Below are positions 34,605-42,883 of a stretch of DNA of 64,000 nucleotides, one piece after another. The position numbers and the translations under genes were made by a program. Position 1 is the first letter of the stretch. Each line of letters starts with the position of its first letter. Source of the stretch: Desulfonema magnum. GTDB lineage: Bacteria; Desulfobacterota; Desulfobacteria; Desulfobacterales; 4be13. The stretch lies in contig NZ_CP061800.1 in NCBI RefSeq assembly GCF_017377395.1, positions 3,038,001-3,102,000 of the forward strand. The letters run 5' to 3'. The notes beneath the pieces were generated by a model, which was given only the letters and a program-made list of their open reading frames with translations, was not told the DNA's origin and made no database searches.

Positions 34605-35975
34605 ATGAAATTAGAAGAACTTTTAAGCCAAAAAATTGAATTGTCCGATTTGTTAGAAAAAGCAGGACGTTCTGAAAAAAAATATAAAGTTGTCCACCTT
34701 TGTATGCAGGATTTCGGAGGCGCAGGAAAGGCGGCATACCGATTGCACAAGGGACTGCAATCCATTGGTCTTGATTCTGCCATGCTTGTGCTGAACAAAA
34801 AAAGCGGCGACCCGACCGTTAAAGTGTTGCCCGTCAGTTATGCCGGGGATAAGGTAAACTGTCTGGATGCCCCTGCTTATAATTCTCCGATATGGAACCA
34901 ACAATGCGGAAAGTGGCAAACCCTGTTATCCAATTACCCCGGACGTCCTGCCGGACTTGAAATGTTTACAGATGCGGAATCAAGTGTCAGACTTGATCAC
35001 ATTCGAGAAATACAGGAAGCTGATATCATCAACCTTCACTGGGTTGCGGGTGCTATGGATTATTCCAATGCAGGTTTGGCTTTGATGGGTAAGCCCATTG
35101 TATGGACGCTTCATGACATGAATCCCTTTACAGGCGGATGTCATTATACAGGAAATTGTCTCAAATATAAAACCTCCTGCGGCGCATGTCCCCAGTTAGG
35201 TTCTGATATTACAGATGATCTTTCATACCATACATGGAATCACAAACTGAACGCTTATAGCGATTTAAACATACACATTGTTGCGCTGAGTCGCTGGCTT
35301 GCCGGATGCGCAAAAGAAAGCGCATTGTTTTCAAGGTTTCCCATTGATCTTATTCCGAACGGATTTCCTTTGGACATATTCAAACCTTACCCAAAAACAC
35401 AAATTCGAAAAGCTTCAAATGTCTCCGAAACCGCAAAATTAATTTTATTCGGCGCAGATTCTGTTGTAAACCAGAGAAAAGGCTTGGCATATCTGTTAGA
35501 AGCCTTGAACAGATTTCCCCTGAAAAGCGGACATGAGTATATCCTTGTCACATTCGGCAATTTTCCACAAGGTGCAAATATTACGTCTAAATATCAGGTC
35601 CTCAACACAGGTCAGATAGCAGATGAAAATCAGCTTGCTTTGGTTTACAGCGCGGCTGACCTCTTTGTTCTTCCGTCTCTGGAAGATAATCTCCCGAATA
35701 CAGTTGTTGAGGCAATGGCCTGTGGTCTGCCAATAGTCGGTTTTGATATCGGGGGAATGCCGGATATGGTGGAACATGGAAAGACTGGTTATCTGGCAAA
35801 GCCAAGAGATATTGCCGGATTAGCTGAAGGCATTAACTGGGTCATATCGTCTTATGACAACGGTGTCAATTTTTCTGAACGATGCAGGGAAAAGGCAGAG
35901 AAAGAGTATGCGCCTGATGTTCAGGCTAAGGCATATAACGAGTTGTATAATCGGATATTGGCAGACGAGCTATGA
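34605..35975 (+). CDS. GT4-family glycosyltransferase
   Basis: A 456-residue GT-B enzyme: VVHLCMQDFGGAGKAAYRLHKGL, IINLHWVAGAMDYSNAGLAL, WTLHDMNPFTGGCHYTGNC, a cysteine pair CGACPQLG, IPNGFPLDIFKP, and LVYSAADLFVLPSLEDNLPNTVVEAMACGLPIVGFD with the E-x7-E region of GT4. The HWVAG...TGGCHYTG pattern is seen in WcaC-like transferases. A fragment of its 3' part is duplicated at 36186-36254. Confidence 0.9.
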   Translation: MKLEELLSQKIELSDLLEKAGRSEKKYKVVHLCMQDFGGAGKAAYRLHKGLQSIGLDSAMLVLNKKSGDPTVKVLPVSYAGDKVNCLDAPAYNSPIWNQQCGKWQTLLSNYPGRPAGLEMFTDAESSVRLDHIREIQEADIINLHWVAGAMDYSNAGLALMGKPIVWTLHDMNPFTGGCHYTGNCLKYKTSCGACPQLGSDITDDLSYHTWNHKLNAYSDLNIHIVALSRWLAGCAKESALFSRFPIDLIPNGFPLDIFKPYPKTQIRKASNVSETAKLILFGADSVVNQRKGLAYLLEALNRFPLKSGHEYILVTFGNFPQGANITSKYQVLNTGQIADENQLALVYSAADLFVLPSLEDNLPNTVVEAMACGLPIVGFDIGGMPDMVEHGKTGYLAKPRDIAGLAEGINWVISSYDNGVNFSERCREKAEKEYAPDVQAKAYNELYNRILADEL

Positions 35976-36184
35976 TTGCTACGGCTGTCCCAAAAAAAGC
36001 CGACGACGATTTTTCAAGAGCGTTACAAATTGATCCGAATGAGCGAAACACCGTCCTGAACTGTGTCAAACTCTTCAAATTCCACAACAAAATTCAAGAT
36101 GCAAAAGCCCTCTGTTCCTCCTATCTGCAAACAAACCCCGGCGATTCCGTCATCACCGAGGCATTAAGACGTTTGGAAGCTTAG
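35972..36184 (+). CDS. Short TPR-like protein, possibly a fragment
   Basis: 70 residues: [27 protein letters not shown], then [30 protein letters not shown]. This is one to two TPR units, similar to the TPR inserts of the two large proteins nearby (for example LQPDDRQTVLKCAEILG in the 1555-aa protein). It overlaps the GT4 stop by four bases. It may be a remnant of a third multidomain gene. Confidence 0.5.
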   Translation: MIATAVPKKADDDFSRALQIDPNERNTVLNCVKLFKFHNKIQDAKALCSSYLQTNPGDSVITEALRRLEA

Positions 36185-36185
36185 A

Positions 36186-37067
36186 AAAGACAAGGTTATC
36201 TGGCAACGCCAAGAGATATTGCCAGATCAGTTGAAGGCATTAAGCGGGTTATCTTATTTCGAGCTGATGCGCCATGATATCACATTTCCGCTTTATGTGG
36301 AGGTGGATGAAATCTGCAACCTGGCATGTCCTGCTTCGCCGATTCACTATCAGTCTGACCCGGTGCAGACCACCAAGACCAGCGTACACGGCGCAATCAA
36401 CATGCCGGGACTGGCCAGGCGGGTCAAAGCAAAAATCTTTCAGGCTTCCGCCAGCGAAGTGTATGGGGATCCGCATATCCATCCGCAGACGGAAAGTTAC
36501 CGGGGCAACGTCAGCTGCATCGGGCTGCGATCCTGCTACGACGAAGGCAAACGATGTGCGGAAACCCTTTTTTTTGACTACCATCGTCAGCACGGTCTGA
36601 ACATAAAAGTCGCCCGGATATTCAATACCTACGGACCCCACATGCACCCCGATGACGGGCGAGTCGTTTCCAATTTTATCATTCAGGCCCTCAGAGGCGA
36701 TCCCGTCACCATTTACGGAGACGGATCGCAAACCCGTTCTTTTTGTTATGTAGATGACCTGACAGAAGCCTTTATCCGGTTTATGGATTCTCCGGATGAT
36801 TTTACCGGTCCGGTCAATCTCGGAAATCCTCGGGAATTTACAATTCTTGAGTTGGCAGAAAAGATTATTCGTCTGACAGGCTCCTGTTCGGAAATTGTGT
36901 TCAGTTCATTGCCATCAGACGACCCGAAACAGCGGCAGCCCGATATCCGCCTTGCAAAAGAGAAACTGGGATGGGAGCCTGAAATTCCGCTGGAAGAGGG
37001 TCTGAGACGCACCATTAAATATTTTGATGCTTTGCTGGCGAAGAATAAGACCGGTTTAAAAAATTGA
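36186..37067 (+). pseudogene. UDP-glucuronate decarboxylase (UXS-like), N-terminally truncated chimera
   Basis: 36186-36254 is a copy of GT4-gene DNA (35780-35850). At about 36256 it joins a UXS gene at [20 protein letters not shown]. Conserved UXS parts follow: [48 protein letters not shown] with YxxxK, RIFNTYGP, and [16 protein letters not shown]. The N-terminal NAD-binding Rossmann loop is absent, and some usually conserved residues differ. The open frame from TTG 36219 is therefore unlikely to give an active enzyme. Its last ~295 bases and 3' flank are duplicated at 39252-39655. Confidence 0.82.
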
Positions 37068-37166
37068 AAAGCACTTGAAAATAATTTTTCCAAGCACGGC
37101 CCGGAAACCCCAACAGAAAGAATCATCGCAGACATCTCCCCGAATCCTCCTAAGAATAATGACAGA

Positions 37167-37412
37167 TAAACCATCCAAGCCCCGTAGAGGCGGCATATTT
37201 GTAGAATAAGCGCAGATAAACCGCCCAAGCCCCGTAGGGGCGGCATGTTTGTAGAATAATGACAGATAAACCATCCAAGCCCCGTAGGGGCGGCATATTT
37301 GTAGAATAAGCGCATATAAACCATCCAAGCCCCGTAGGGGCGGCATATTTGTAGAATAATGACATATAAACCATCCAAGCCCCGTAGGTGCGGCATGTTT
37401 GTAACAAAGCGA
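37167..37412. repeat. Palindromic repeat array I (5 units)
   Basis: Five units of about 50 bp with the core gccccgtaggggcggcat and the tail tttgtagaataa, then a spacer (gacagataaaccatcc type) that is itself conserved. GCCCC-GTA-GGGGC forms a tight hairpin. The last unit runs into ttgtaacaaagcgag just before tnpA. All units point the same way; downstream of tnpA the orientation is reversed. Confidence 0.9.
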
Positions 37413-37426
37413 GGGATAAAATTAAA

Positions 37427-37888
37427 ATGGCAAATTCATACATACAGGCCTATCTGCACTACGTTTTTGCCGTGCAGGGAAGACAGAATCTGATTTATGA
37501 AGGCAATCAGGAAGAATTATATAAATACATTACCGGCATTGTGACGAACAAAGGGCAGAAGCTCCTGGCGGTCGGCGGAATGCCCGATCATGTGCATGTG
37601 TTCATCGGGATCAGCAGGTCAATGGATATAGGGGGCTTTGTTTCCGCAATAAAATCAAATTCGTCCCGGTTTATCAATGAGAAAAAATGGATCTTGGGAA
37701 AATTTCATTGGCAGGAAGGTTACGGTGCGTTTTCATATTCCCGGTCCCAGATTGACAGCGTTATCAAATATATTCTCAATCAGAAAAAACACCATGAAAA
37801 ACGGTCATTCAAAGATGAATATATTGAATTATTAGAAAAATTTGATGTATCGTATGATGAAAAATATTTGTTTGATTGGATTGAATGA
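37427..37888 (+). CDS. IS200/IS605-type Y1 transposase (TnpA), copy 1
   Basis: A 153-residue HUH transposase: HYVFAVQGRQNLIYEGN, the HUH motif MPDHVHVFIGI (H55, H57), KFHWQEGYGAFSYSRS, and the likely nucleophile Y115 in IKYILNQKKHHEKRSF. This is the size of classical IS200 TnpA. Such enzymes act on single-stranded DNA hairpins. It is bracketed by palindromic arrays I and II. ATG 37427 follows a short AT-rich leader (gggataaaattaaa) conserved in copy 2. Confidence 0.9.
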   Translation: MANSYIQAYLHYVFAVQGRQNLIYEGNQEELYKYITGIVTNKGQKLLAVGGMPDHVHVFIGISRSMDIGGFVSAIKSNSSRFINEKKWILGKFHWQEGYGAFSYSRSQIDSVIKYILNQKKHHEKRSFKDEYIELLEKFDVSYDEKYLFDWIE

Positions 37889-37910
37889 TAAATGCTGTAT
37901 GCTACAAAGG

Positions 37911-38540
37911 GCTACAAACATGCCGCCCCTACGGGGCTGTAAATATGGTTCTTCCGGGGGGGCTACAAACATGCCGCCCCTACGGGGCTGTAAATATGGT
38001 TCTTCCGGGGGGGCTACAAACATGCCGCCCCTACGGGGCTGTAAATATGGTTCTCCGGGGGGCTACAAACATGCCGCCCCTACGGGGCTGTAAACATGGT
38101 CTCCCCGGGGGGCTACAAACATGCCGCCCCTACGGGGCTGTAAATATGGTTCTCCGGGGGGCTACAAACATGCCGCCCCTACGGGGCTGTAAACATGGTC
38201 TCCCCGGGGGGCTACAAACATGCCGCCCCTACGGGGCTGTAAGCATGGTCTCCCCGGGGGGCTACAAACATGCCGCCCCTACGGGGCTGTAAATATGGGG
38301 CTTCCGGGGGCTACAAACATGCCGCCCCTACGGGGCTAAAAACATGGTCTCCCTGACGAGCTACAAACATGCCGCCCCTACGGGGCTACAAACATGGTTC
38401 CCCCGACGAGCTACAAATATGTCGCCGTCGCCCCTACGGGGCTAATCGGACAGCGTGTTTGAAGCCCCGTAGGGGGCGATATGTTTGTAGCCCGTCGGAC
38501 AGCATATTTTTAGCCCCGTAGGGGCGGCATATTTGTAGAA
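37911..38540. repeat. Palindromic repeat array II (about 13 units)
   Basis: About eleven units with ctacaaacatgccgccccta then cggggctgtaaatatggttc, i.e. the reverse complement of array I. From about 38460 there are two units in the array-I orientation, ending in ttgtagaatcag. Spacers (atggtctccccgggg type) are also conserved, so this is not a CRISPR. Long open frames across it are repeat translations (HAAPTGL, TCRPYGA). 37889-38693 holds no gene besides this array and a tnpA relic. Confidence 0.9.
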
Positions 38541-38640
38541 TCAGAAAAAACACCATGAAAAACGGTCATTCAAAGATGAATATATTGAATTGTTAAAAAA
38601 ATTTGTTTGATTGGATTGAATAATAAATGCTATATGCTAC
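38538..38640 (+). pseudogene. 3' relic of tnpA, R1
   Basis: cagaaaaaacaccatgaaaa and the next ~80 bases match the last ~35 codons and the 3' flank of the TnpA genes, with an internal deletion (kkfv junction at 38600). It directly follows the array-II end and is followed by one more gccccctgcggggc-like hairpin at 38650. Confidence 0.8.
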
Positions 38641-38693
38641 AAAGATGACGCCCCTGCGGGGCTGTAAAAATGGTTCTTCCGCCGGCTCTGATC

Positions 38694-38957
38694 ATGACTG
38701 AGAATAAATTTGTATCTCTTGCCGAACGAATCATCAAACATCAGAAGAAATACGGCCCGTTCAGAACGCCCGGAAACATAACAAAATTCAGCGGAATCGG
38801 TCCTAAGAACTTTGAAATAAACAAAGACCGGATCACCATCGGAGAGCCGGAGGAAAAAACAAGCAAGGAGAAAGCTTCCGAAAAGAAGGACGCAGGCACG
38901 GATAAAATGAAAGATAAAGATAAGGTATCTGGAGATAAGAAAGTCTTTGAAGTATAG
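38694..38957 (+). CDS. Hypothetical protein, 87 aa
   Basis: Not recognised. MTENKFVSLAERIIKHQKKYGPFRTPGNITKFSGIGPKNFEINKD is followed by a highly charged Lys/Glu-rich tail (EEKTSKEKASEKKDAGTDK). ATG 38694 follows directly on a repeat unit, so the natural upstream region may be lost. No partner identified. Confidence 0.45.
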   Translation: MTENKFVSLAERIIKHQKKYGPFRTPGNITKFSGIGPKNFEINKDRITIGEPEEKTSKEKASEKKDAGTDKMKDKDKVSGDKKVFEV

Positions 38958-39012
38958 GTTCGTATCAGAGATTCGGGAGATATCACAGATATACAGATAT
39001 AAGGAGAGACAG

Positions 39013-39249
39013 ATGAACGATATACTCGGAGAACAGTATGTTTTTGATAAAAAAGGCAACCCGACAGCAGTCATCCTTCCGATAGAAGAATATGAGAGAA
39101 TTCTTTCCGCCTTGGAGGAAAGCGGAAATTTCAGCGATACAGAACTGCTCTCAAAGTCGCCGGAGTTTTTGAAACTGGTACGACGGGGCCTGGATGACAT
39201 CCGTTCAGGCAGAGTCAGACACTGGAAGGAAGTTTGGGATGAACTATGA
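39013..39249 (+). CDS. Phd/YefM-like antitoxin, orphaned
   Basis: A 78-residue protein from ATG 39013 with AAGGAGAGACAG upstream: [36 protein letters not shown], the Phd/YefM N-terminal pattern, and [23 protein letters not shown] at the end. The start of a toxin gene overlaps its 3' end (ATG 39239), but the toxin was replaced after six codons by a UXS fragment. The antitoxin is therefore without its partner. Confidence 0.75.
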   Translation: MNDILGEQYVFDKKGNPTAVILPIEEYERILSALEESGNFSDTELLSKSPEFLKLVRRGLDDIRSGRVRHWKEVWDEL

Positions 39250-39550
39250 TGTCCTTATCCGGTTTATGAATTCTCCGGATGATTTTACCGGTCCGGTCAA
39301 TTTAGGAAATCCCCGGGAATTTACAATTCTTGAACTGGCAGAAAATATTATCCGTCTGACAGGCTCCTGTTCGGAAATTGTGTTCAGTTCATTGCCATCG
39401 GACGACCCGAAACAGCGGCAGCCCGATATCCGCCTTGCAAAAGAGAAACTGGGATGGGAGCCTGAAATTCCCCTGGAAGAGGGTCTGAGACGCACCATTA
39501 AATATTTTGATGCTTTGCTGGCGAAGAATAAGACCGGTTTAAAAAATTGA
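39239..39550 (+). pseudogene. Chimera: RelE-type toxin start fused in frame to UXS C-terminus
   Basis: The first codons read MNYDVL, a typical RelE/ParE opening, and overlap the antitoxin stop. From about 39252 the DNA is a near-identical copy of 36774-37067 ([20 protein letters not shown] ... [11 protein letters not shown]). The fusion is open for 103 codons. It is a rearrangement product; whether it is translated is unknown. Confidence 0.75.
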
Positions 39551-39660
39551 AAAGCACTTGAAAATAATTTTTCCAAGCACGGCCCGGAAACCCCAACAGA
39601 AAGAATCATCGCAGACATCTCCCCGAATCCTCCTAAGAATAATGACAGATAAACCATCCA

Positions 39661-40234
39661 AGCCCCGTAGAGGCGGCATATTTGTAGAATAAGCGCAGAT
39701 AAACCGCCCAAGCCCCGTAGGGGCGGCATATTTGTAAATAAGCGCAGATACCCCGTCCAAGCCCCGTAGGGGCGGCATATTTGTAGAATAGCGCAGATAC
39801 CCCGCCCAAGCCCCGTAGGGGCGGCATATTTGTAGAATAGCGCAGATACCCCGTCCAAGCCCCGTAGAGGCGGCATATTTGTAGAATAGCGCAGATACCC
39901 CGTCCAAGCCCCGTAGAGGCGGCATATTTGTAGAATAGCGCAGATACCCCGTCCAAGCCCCGTAGAGGCGGCATATTTGTAGAATAGCGCAGATACCCCG
40001 TCCAAGCCCCGTAGGGGCGGCATATTTGTAGAATAAGCGCATATAAACCATCCAAGCCCCGTAGGGGCGGCATATTTGTAGAATAACGGGATATAAACCA
40101 TCCAAGCCCCGTAGGGGCGGCATATTTGTAGAATAACGGGATATAAACCATCCAAGCCCCGTAGGGGCGGCATATTTGTAGAATAACGGGATATAAACCA
40201 TCCAAGCCCCGTAGGGGCGACATATTTGTAGAAT
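39661..40234. repeat. Palindromic repeat array III (12 units)
   Basis: Twelve units of 48-50 bp, each agccccgtagaggcggcat or its ggggcgg variant, then atttgtagaat, with three spacer types in blocks (gcgcagataaaccgcc, gcgcagataccccgtcc, aacgggatataaaccatcc). The block pattern suggests growth by local duplication. 39551-39660 repeats the DNA that follows the first UXS copy (37068-37170). The minus-strand open frames of up to 309 codons here are repeat translations. Confidence 0.92.
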
Positions 40235-40350
40235 CAGAAAAAAACACCATGAAAAACGGTCATCCAAAAGTGAATATATTGAATTATTAGAAAAATTTGA
40301 TGTATTGTATGATGAAAAATATTTGTTTGATTAGATTGATTGATAAATGC
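40233..40350 (+). pseudogene. 3' relic of tnpA, R2
   Basis: cagaaaaaaacaccatgaaa through tttgtttgattagattg matches the last ~40 codons of TnpA with a frameshift and a stop (tttgattag). The 3' flank tgataaatgctatatg is also shared. It separates array III from the next two units. Confidence 0.82.
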
Positions 40351-40415
40351 TATATGTTACAAATATGCCTGTGAATATGGTTTTTCCAGTAGAATAATCG
40401 GCAAAAAACACCGTC

Positions 40416-40496
40416 CAAGCCCTGTAGGGGCGGCATATTTGTAGAATAATCGGCAAAAAATACCATCCAAGCCCCGTAGGGGCGGCATATTTGTAA
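40416..40496. repeat. Two palindromic units before tnpA copy 2
   Basis: Two array-I-type units (agccctgtaggggcggcat, agccccgtaggggcggcat) ending in ttgtaacaaagcaaagg, the same junction as before tnpA copy 1. Confidence 0.88.
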
Positions 40497-40518
40497 CAAA
40501 GCAAAGGATAAAATTAAA

Positions 40519-40980
40519 ATGGCAAATTCATACATACAGGCCTATCTGCACTACGTTTTTGCCGTGCAGGGAAGGCAGAATCTGATTCATCAGAAGAACG
40601 AGGAGGAACTGTACAAATACATCACCGGAATCACGAAGAACAAAGGGCAGAAGCTCCTGGCAGTCGGCGGAATGCCCGATCATGTGCATGTGTTTGTCGG
40701 AATCAACAGGTCAATGGAGATAGGGGACTTTGTTTCCGCAATAAAATCAAATTCATCCCGTTTCATCAATGAGAAAAAATGGATACTGGGAAAATTTCAT
40801 TGGCAGGAAGGTTACGGTGCTTTCTCATATTCCCGGTCCCACATAGACAGAGTTGCCAACTACATTCTCAATCAGAAAAAACACCATGAAAAACGGTCAT
40901 TCAGAGAAGAATATATCGAATTGCTGAAAAAATTTGAGATAGAGTATGATGAGAAATATTTGTTTGATTGGATTGAATGA
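40519..40980 (+). CDS. IS200/IS605-type Y1 transposase (TnpA), copy 2
   Basis: A 153-residue paralogue of the gene at 37427, about 90% alike by eye: same HUH motif MPDHVHVFVGI and likely nucleophile Tyr in VANYILNQKKHHEKRSF. The frame is intact. The differences (NLIHQKNEEE, SRSHIDRV) show it is not a very recent copy, although the flanking repeats are alike. Leader ggataaaattaaa precedes ATG 40519. Confidence 0.9.
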   Translation: MANSYIQAYLHYVFAVQGRQNLIHQKNEEELYKYITGITKNKGQKLLAVGGMPDHVHVFVGINRSMEIGDFVSAIKSNSSRFINEKKWILGKFHWQEGYGAFSYSRSHIDRVANYILNQKKHHEKRSFREEYIELLKKFEIEYDEKYLFDWIE

Positions 40981-41003
40981 TAAATGCTGTATGCTACAAA
41001 GGG

Positions 41004-41058
41004 CTACAAACATGCCGCCCCTACGGGGCTGTAAATATGGTTCTTCCGGGGGGGCTAC
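41004..41058. repeat. Palindromic unit after tnpA copy 2
   Basis: One reverse-oriented unit (ctacaaacatgccgccccta) directly after the tnpA 3' flank aatgctgtatgctacaaagg, as in array II. The array is cut off here by other DNA from 41058. Confidence 0.85.
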
Positions 41059-41077
41059 TTGGAAATCCGTCCCTCCT

Positions 41078-41231
41078 GGGGTGATGAAAATGTCACAAAC
41101 CGGGCTGACAATTGCGATCCCATTTTTATTCCGAAAATTTTTTATGACTTAAAAATCAGGCAGTTAAAAAATGAGGGGAACAAAAACGGGATCAGCTTTT
41201 TCAGAGCCTTGGAAACATTTTCATCACCCCA
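41078..41231. mobile_element. MITE family GGGGTGATGAAAATGT, copy 1
   Basis: A 154-bp non-coding element with ends ggggtgatgaaaatgt and acattttcatcacccc. It is flanked by the 10-bp duplication cgtccctcct (41068-41077 and 41232-41241). A second, inverted copy is at 54793-55115. The TSD length matches the MITE at 1048-1206. Confidence 0.88.
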
Positions 41232-41309
41232 CGTCCCTCCTCTGGCTCTTAATAATTTAAAGGGGTTATTCCCCGAACAGGGGGGGACGAATTTACAAGT
41301 TGCTGTAGT

Positions 41310-41735
41310 AGCTCAGAAAAAACACCAGGATGGTCGTTCAAAGATGAATATATTGAATTGTTAGAAAAATTTGATGTATCGTATGATTAAAATATTTGTT
41401 TGATTGAATTGAATGATACCCATTATTCGGTTAATAAAAATGGACTTTTATTAATTTTATATAAAACAATATCAAATAGTTATCAATATTAACCCGTAAT
41501 ATCAGACACTTAAAATAACTATTTGATATGTATATCTATTACATATTTACTAACTATATTACTCATATAGTAATTCGGTTCTTTTAGCACTGGTAAAAAG
41601 GTTTTTTATTCCTTAATATCAATTTGTTACACCAACTTATTGATATTGCGGCTTATTATTACAATATATTGATATTTAAGGATAAAGAAATAACCGAATA
41701 ATGGGATGATAGATACTATATACTACAAATATGCC
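41310..41735 (+). pseudogene. 3' relic of tnpA, R3, interrupted by a MITE
   Basis: ctcagaaaaaacaccaggat to gaattgaatgata matches the TnpA 3' end with a stop (tatgattaa). A 287-bp element interrupts it at 41418; the tnpA flank resumes at 41706 with gatactatatactacaaata and a decayed palindromic unit (tgccgcccatacggagct). Confidence 0.78.
41419..41705. mobile_element. AT-rich MITE with CCCATTATTCGGTTA ends
   Basis: A 287-bp element, very AT-rich, with perfect 15-bp terminal repeats cccattattcggtta / taaccgaataatggg. The flanking 6-bp duplication is atgata. Inside is a further palindromic stretch (atcaaatagtt ... aactatttgat). No open frame. It has a different end sequence and TSD from the other MITEs, so a different transposase family is implied. 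Confidence 0.85.
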
Positions 41736-41817
41736 GCCCATACGGAGCTGCCAATGCAATATTTTACAGATACGGAGGCATGGATTGCGCCGACGGATAA
41801 AAGACACGGATATTATC

Positions 41818-41971
41818 ACTCGATGATCAGGTTTTTTTGATCCGATTCGGTCAGTCCCTTTGTCATTCCTGCTTTCGCAGGAATGATAAATAATTTGAAT
41901 TATCGGGTGACTCCGGATGCAGTGGATTCCTGCTTTCGCAGGAATGACAGAAAAAAACTTTATCATCGAGT
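41818..41971. repeat. Dispersed element ACTCGATGATCA, copy A1
   Basis: About 154 bp with inverted ends actcgatgatcaggtttttt and aaaactttatcatcgagt. The interior contains cattcctgctttcgcagga twice, a hairpin common in many bacterial genomes. Related copies: 46418-46563 and 47741-47889. No open frame. Confidence 0.75.
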
Positions 41972-42143
41972 CAATACCGTTCGGCACGATTTTTGCATAC
42001 ATTTGTAACTAACTGAATTCATATATCCGGGAAACTGAAATCCCGAAATGTCCGCCGGGCGTTTTTCGGAAACAATTTCTCCAAAATGCGGAAATGCCGG
42101 GCATTTCCGTCCGGCTATGCAAAAATCATGCCGAACGATATTG
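41972..42143. mobile_element. MITE with CAATACCGTTCGGCA ends
   Basis: A 172-bp element, ends caataccgttcggcacgatt and (reverse complement) caatatcgttcggcatgatt, about 27 bp with three mismatches. It lies between two copies of tcatcgagt (41963-41971 and 42144-42152), a 9-bp duplication of the last bases of element A1. It therefore inserted into that element. The interior is palindromic (aaatgtccgccgggc... / ...gccgggcatttccg). Confidence 0.82.
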
Positions 42144-42204
42144 TCATCGAGTACCAGAATGCAAAAAAAGCAAGTGTGAATCAATAAAAAACAGGAAAAA
42201 CATC

Positions 42205-42684
42205 ATGAACTGGCAAGAAATATGCTCCTATCCGAATTTGCAGAATCTGCCGTTTAAGATCGAATTAAACCAACAGGGACAGATTATTATGAGTCCGGCA
42301 AAACTTTATCACGGTGCCTTTCAGAGTGAGATCAGTTACCTTATTAAACGGCTTCAGCATCACGGAAAAATTGTGGTTGAATGTGCTGTCAGAACAAAAC
42401 ACGGGACCAAAGTTGCGGACGTGGCTTGGTTTTCCCAGGAGCGCTGGGAACAGGTGAAAGACGAGTTCGAAAGTCCGGTCGCACCTGAAATCTGCGTGGA
42501 GATTGTATCAGAGAGTAATACCCGGGAAGAATTATTTCACAAGAAAAGATTATACTTTGAGAAAGGCGCAAGGGAGTTCTGGCTGTGTGAAAAAAACGGA
42601 AAAATGAAATTCCATGATCACCGGAAAGGGGAAATATCAGCGTCTCTGCTGGTTCCCGAATTCCCTGAAATGATTGAAATATAG
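42205..42684 (+). CDS. Uma2-family (DUF820) putative endonuclease
   Basis: A 159-residue PD-(D/E)xK-like protein: FKIELNQQGQIIMSPAKLYHGAFQSEISYLI, GTKVADVAWFSQERW, EICVEIVSESNTREELFHKKRLYFEKGAREFWLC. Uma2 proteins are very common in multicellular and large-genome bacteria; their role is unclear. ATG 42205 was chosen over upstream starts because the upstream frame runs into the MITE and relic DNA. Site: acaggaaaaac. Confidence 0.85.
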   Translation: MNWQEICSYPNLQNLPFKIELNQQGQIIMSPAKLYHGAFQSEISYLIKRLQHHGKIVVECAVRTKHGTKVADVAWFSQERWEQVKDEFESPVAPEICVEIVSESNTREELFHKKRLYFEKGAREFWLCEKNGKMKFHDHRKGEISASLLVPEFPEMIEI

Positions 42685-42883
42685 GTATGGCAAGCGGTGT
42701 TGTATCATGCTGTCAGGACGTGTTTTCAAAGAATAACTCAACAAGGGGAGCGAGGCGATTTCTGAAAAATCCCAACCCATTGTTTTGCAATGCAATTCGC
42801 AAAGATTTTGAGCAGGTGAGGCAGAATCTCTTAAAAAATGATGCCATAAAGCTTCTTCTGAATGTGGAAATGCACTTGGAAGG

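Larger units (their letters stand above)
41754..42165 (+). pseudogene. vapC relic split by two nested elements
   Basis: atgcaatattttacagatac and the following ~45 bases match the start of the PIN gene at 34177. After the elements at 41818-42143, matching sequence resumes (cagaatgcaaaaaaagcaag against caaaatgcgaaagaagcata) and fades by about 42170. So a second vapC copy was cut by one repeat element, which was then hit by another. Confidence 0.7.

Noticed and set aside
37885..38292. Open frames of TCRPYGAVNMVLPGG repeats
   Set aside because: Pure translation of array II.
37167..40234. CRISPR array
   Set aside because: The unit is regular at about 50 bp, but the intervening stretches are conserved within blocks and not unique, the repeats flip orientation around tnpA, and no cas gene is present.
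39244..40267. Long minus-strand open frames of up to 309 codons (PPLRGLDGLY, YGAWMVY repeats)
   Set aside because: They translate the palindromic array in all three frames at once and fuse into antisense UXS; no ribosome site or protein-like start.
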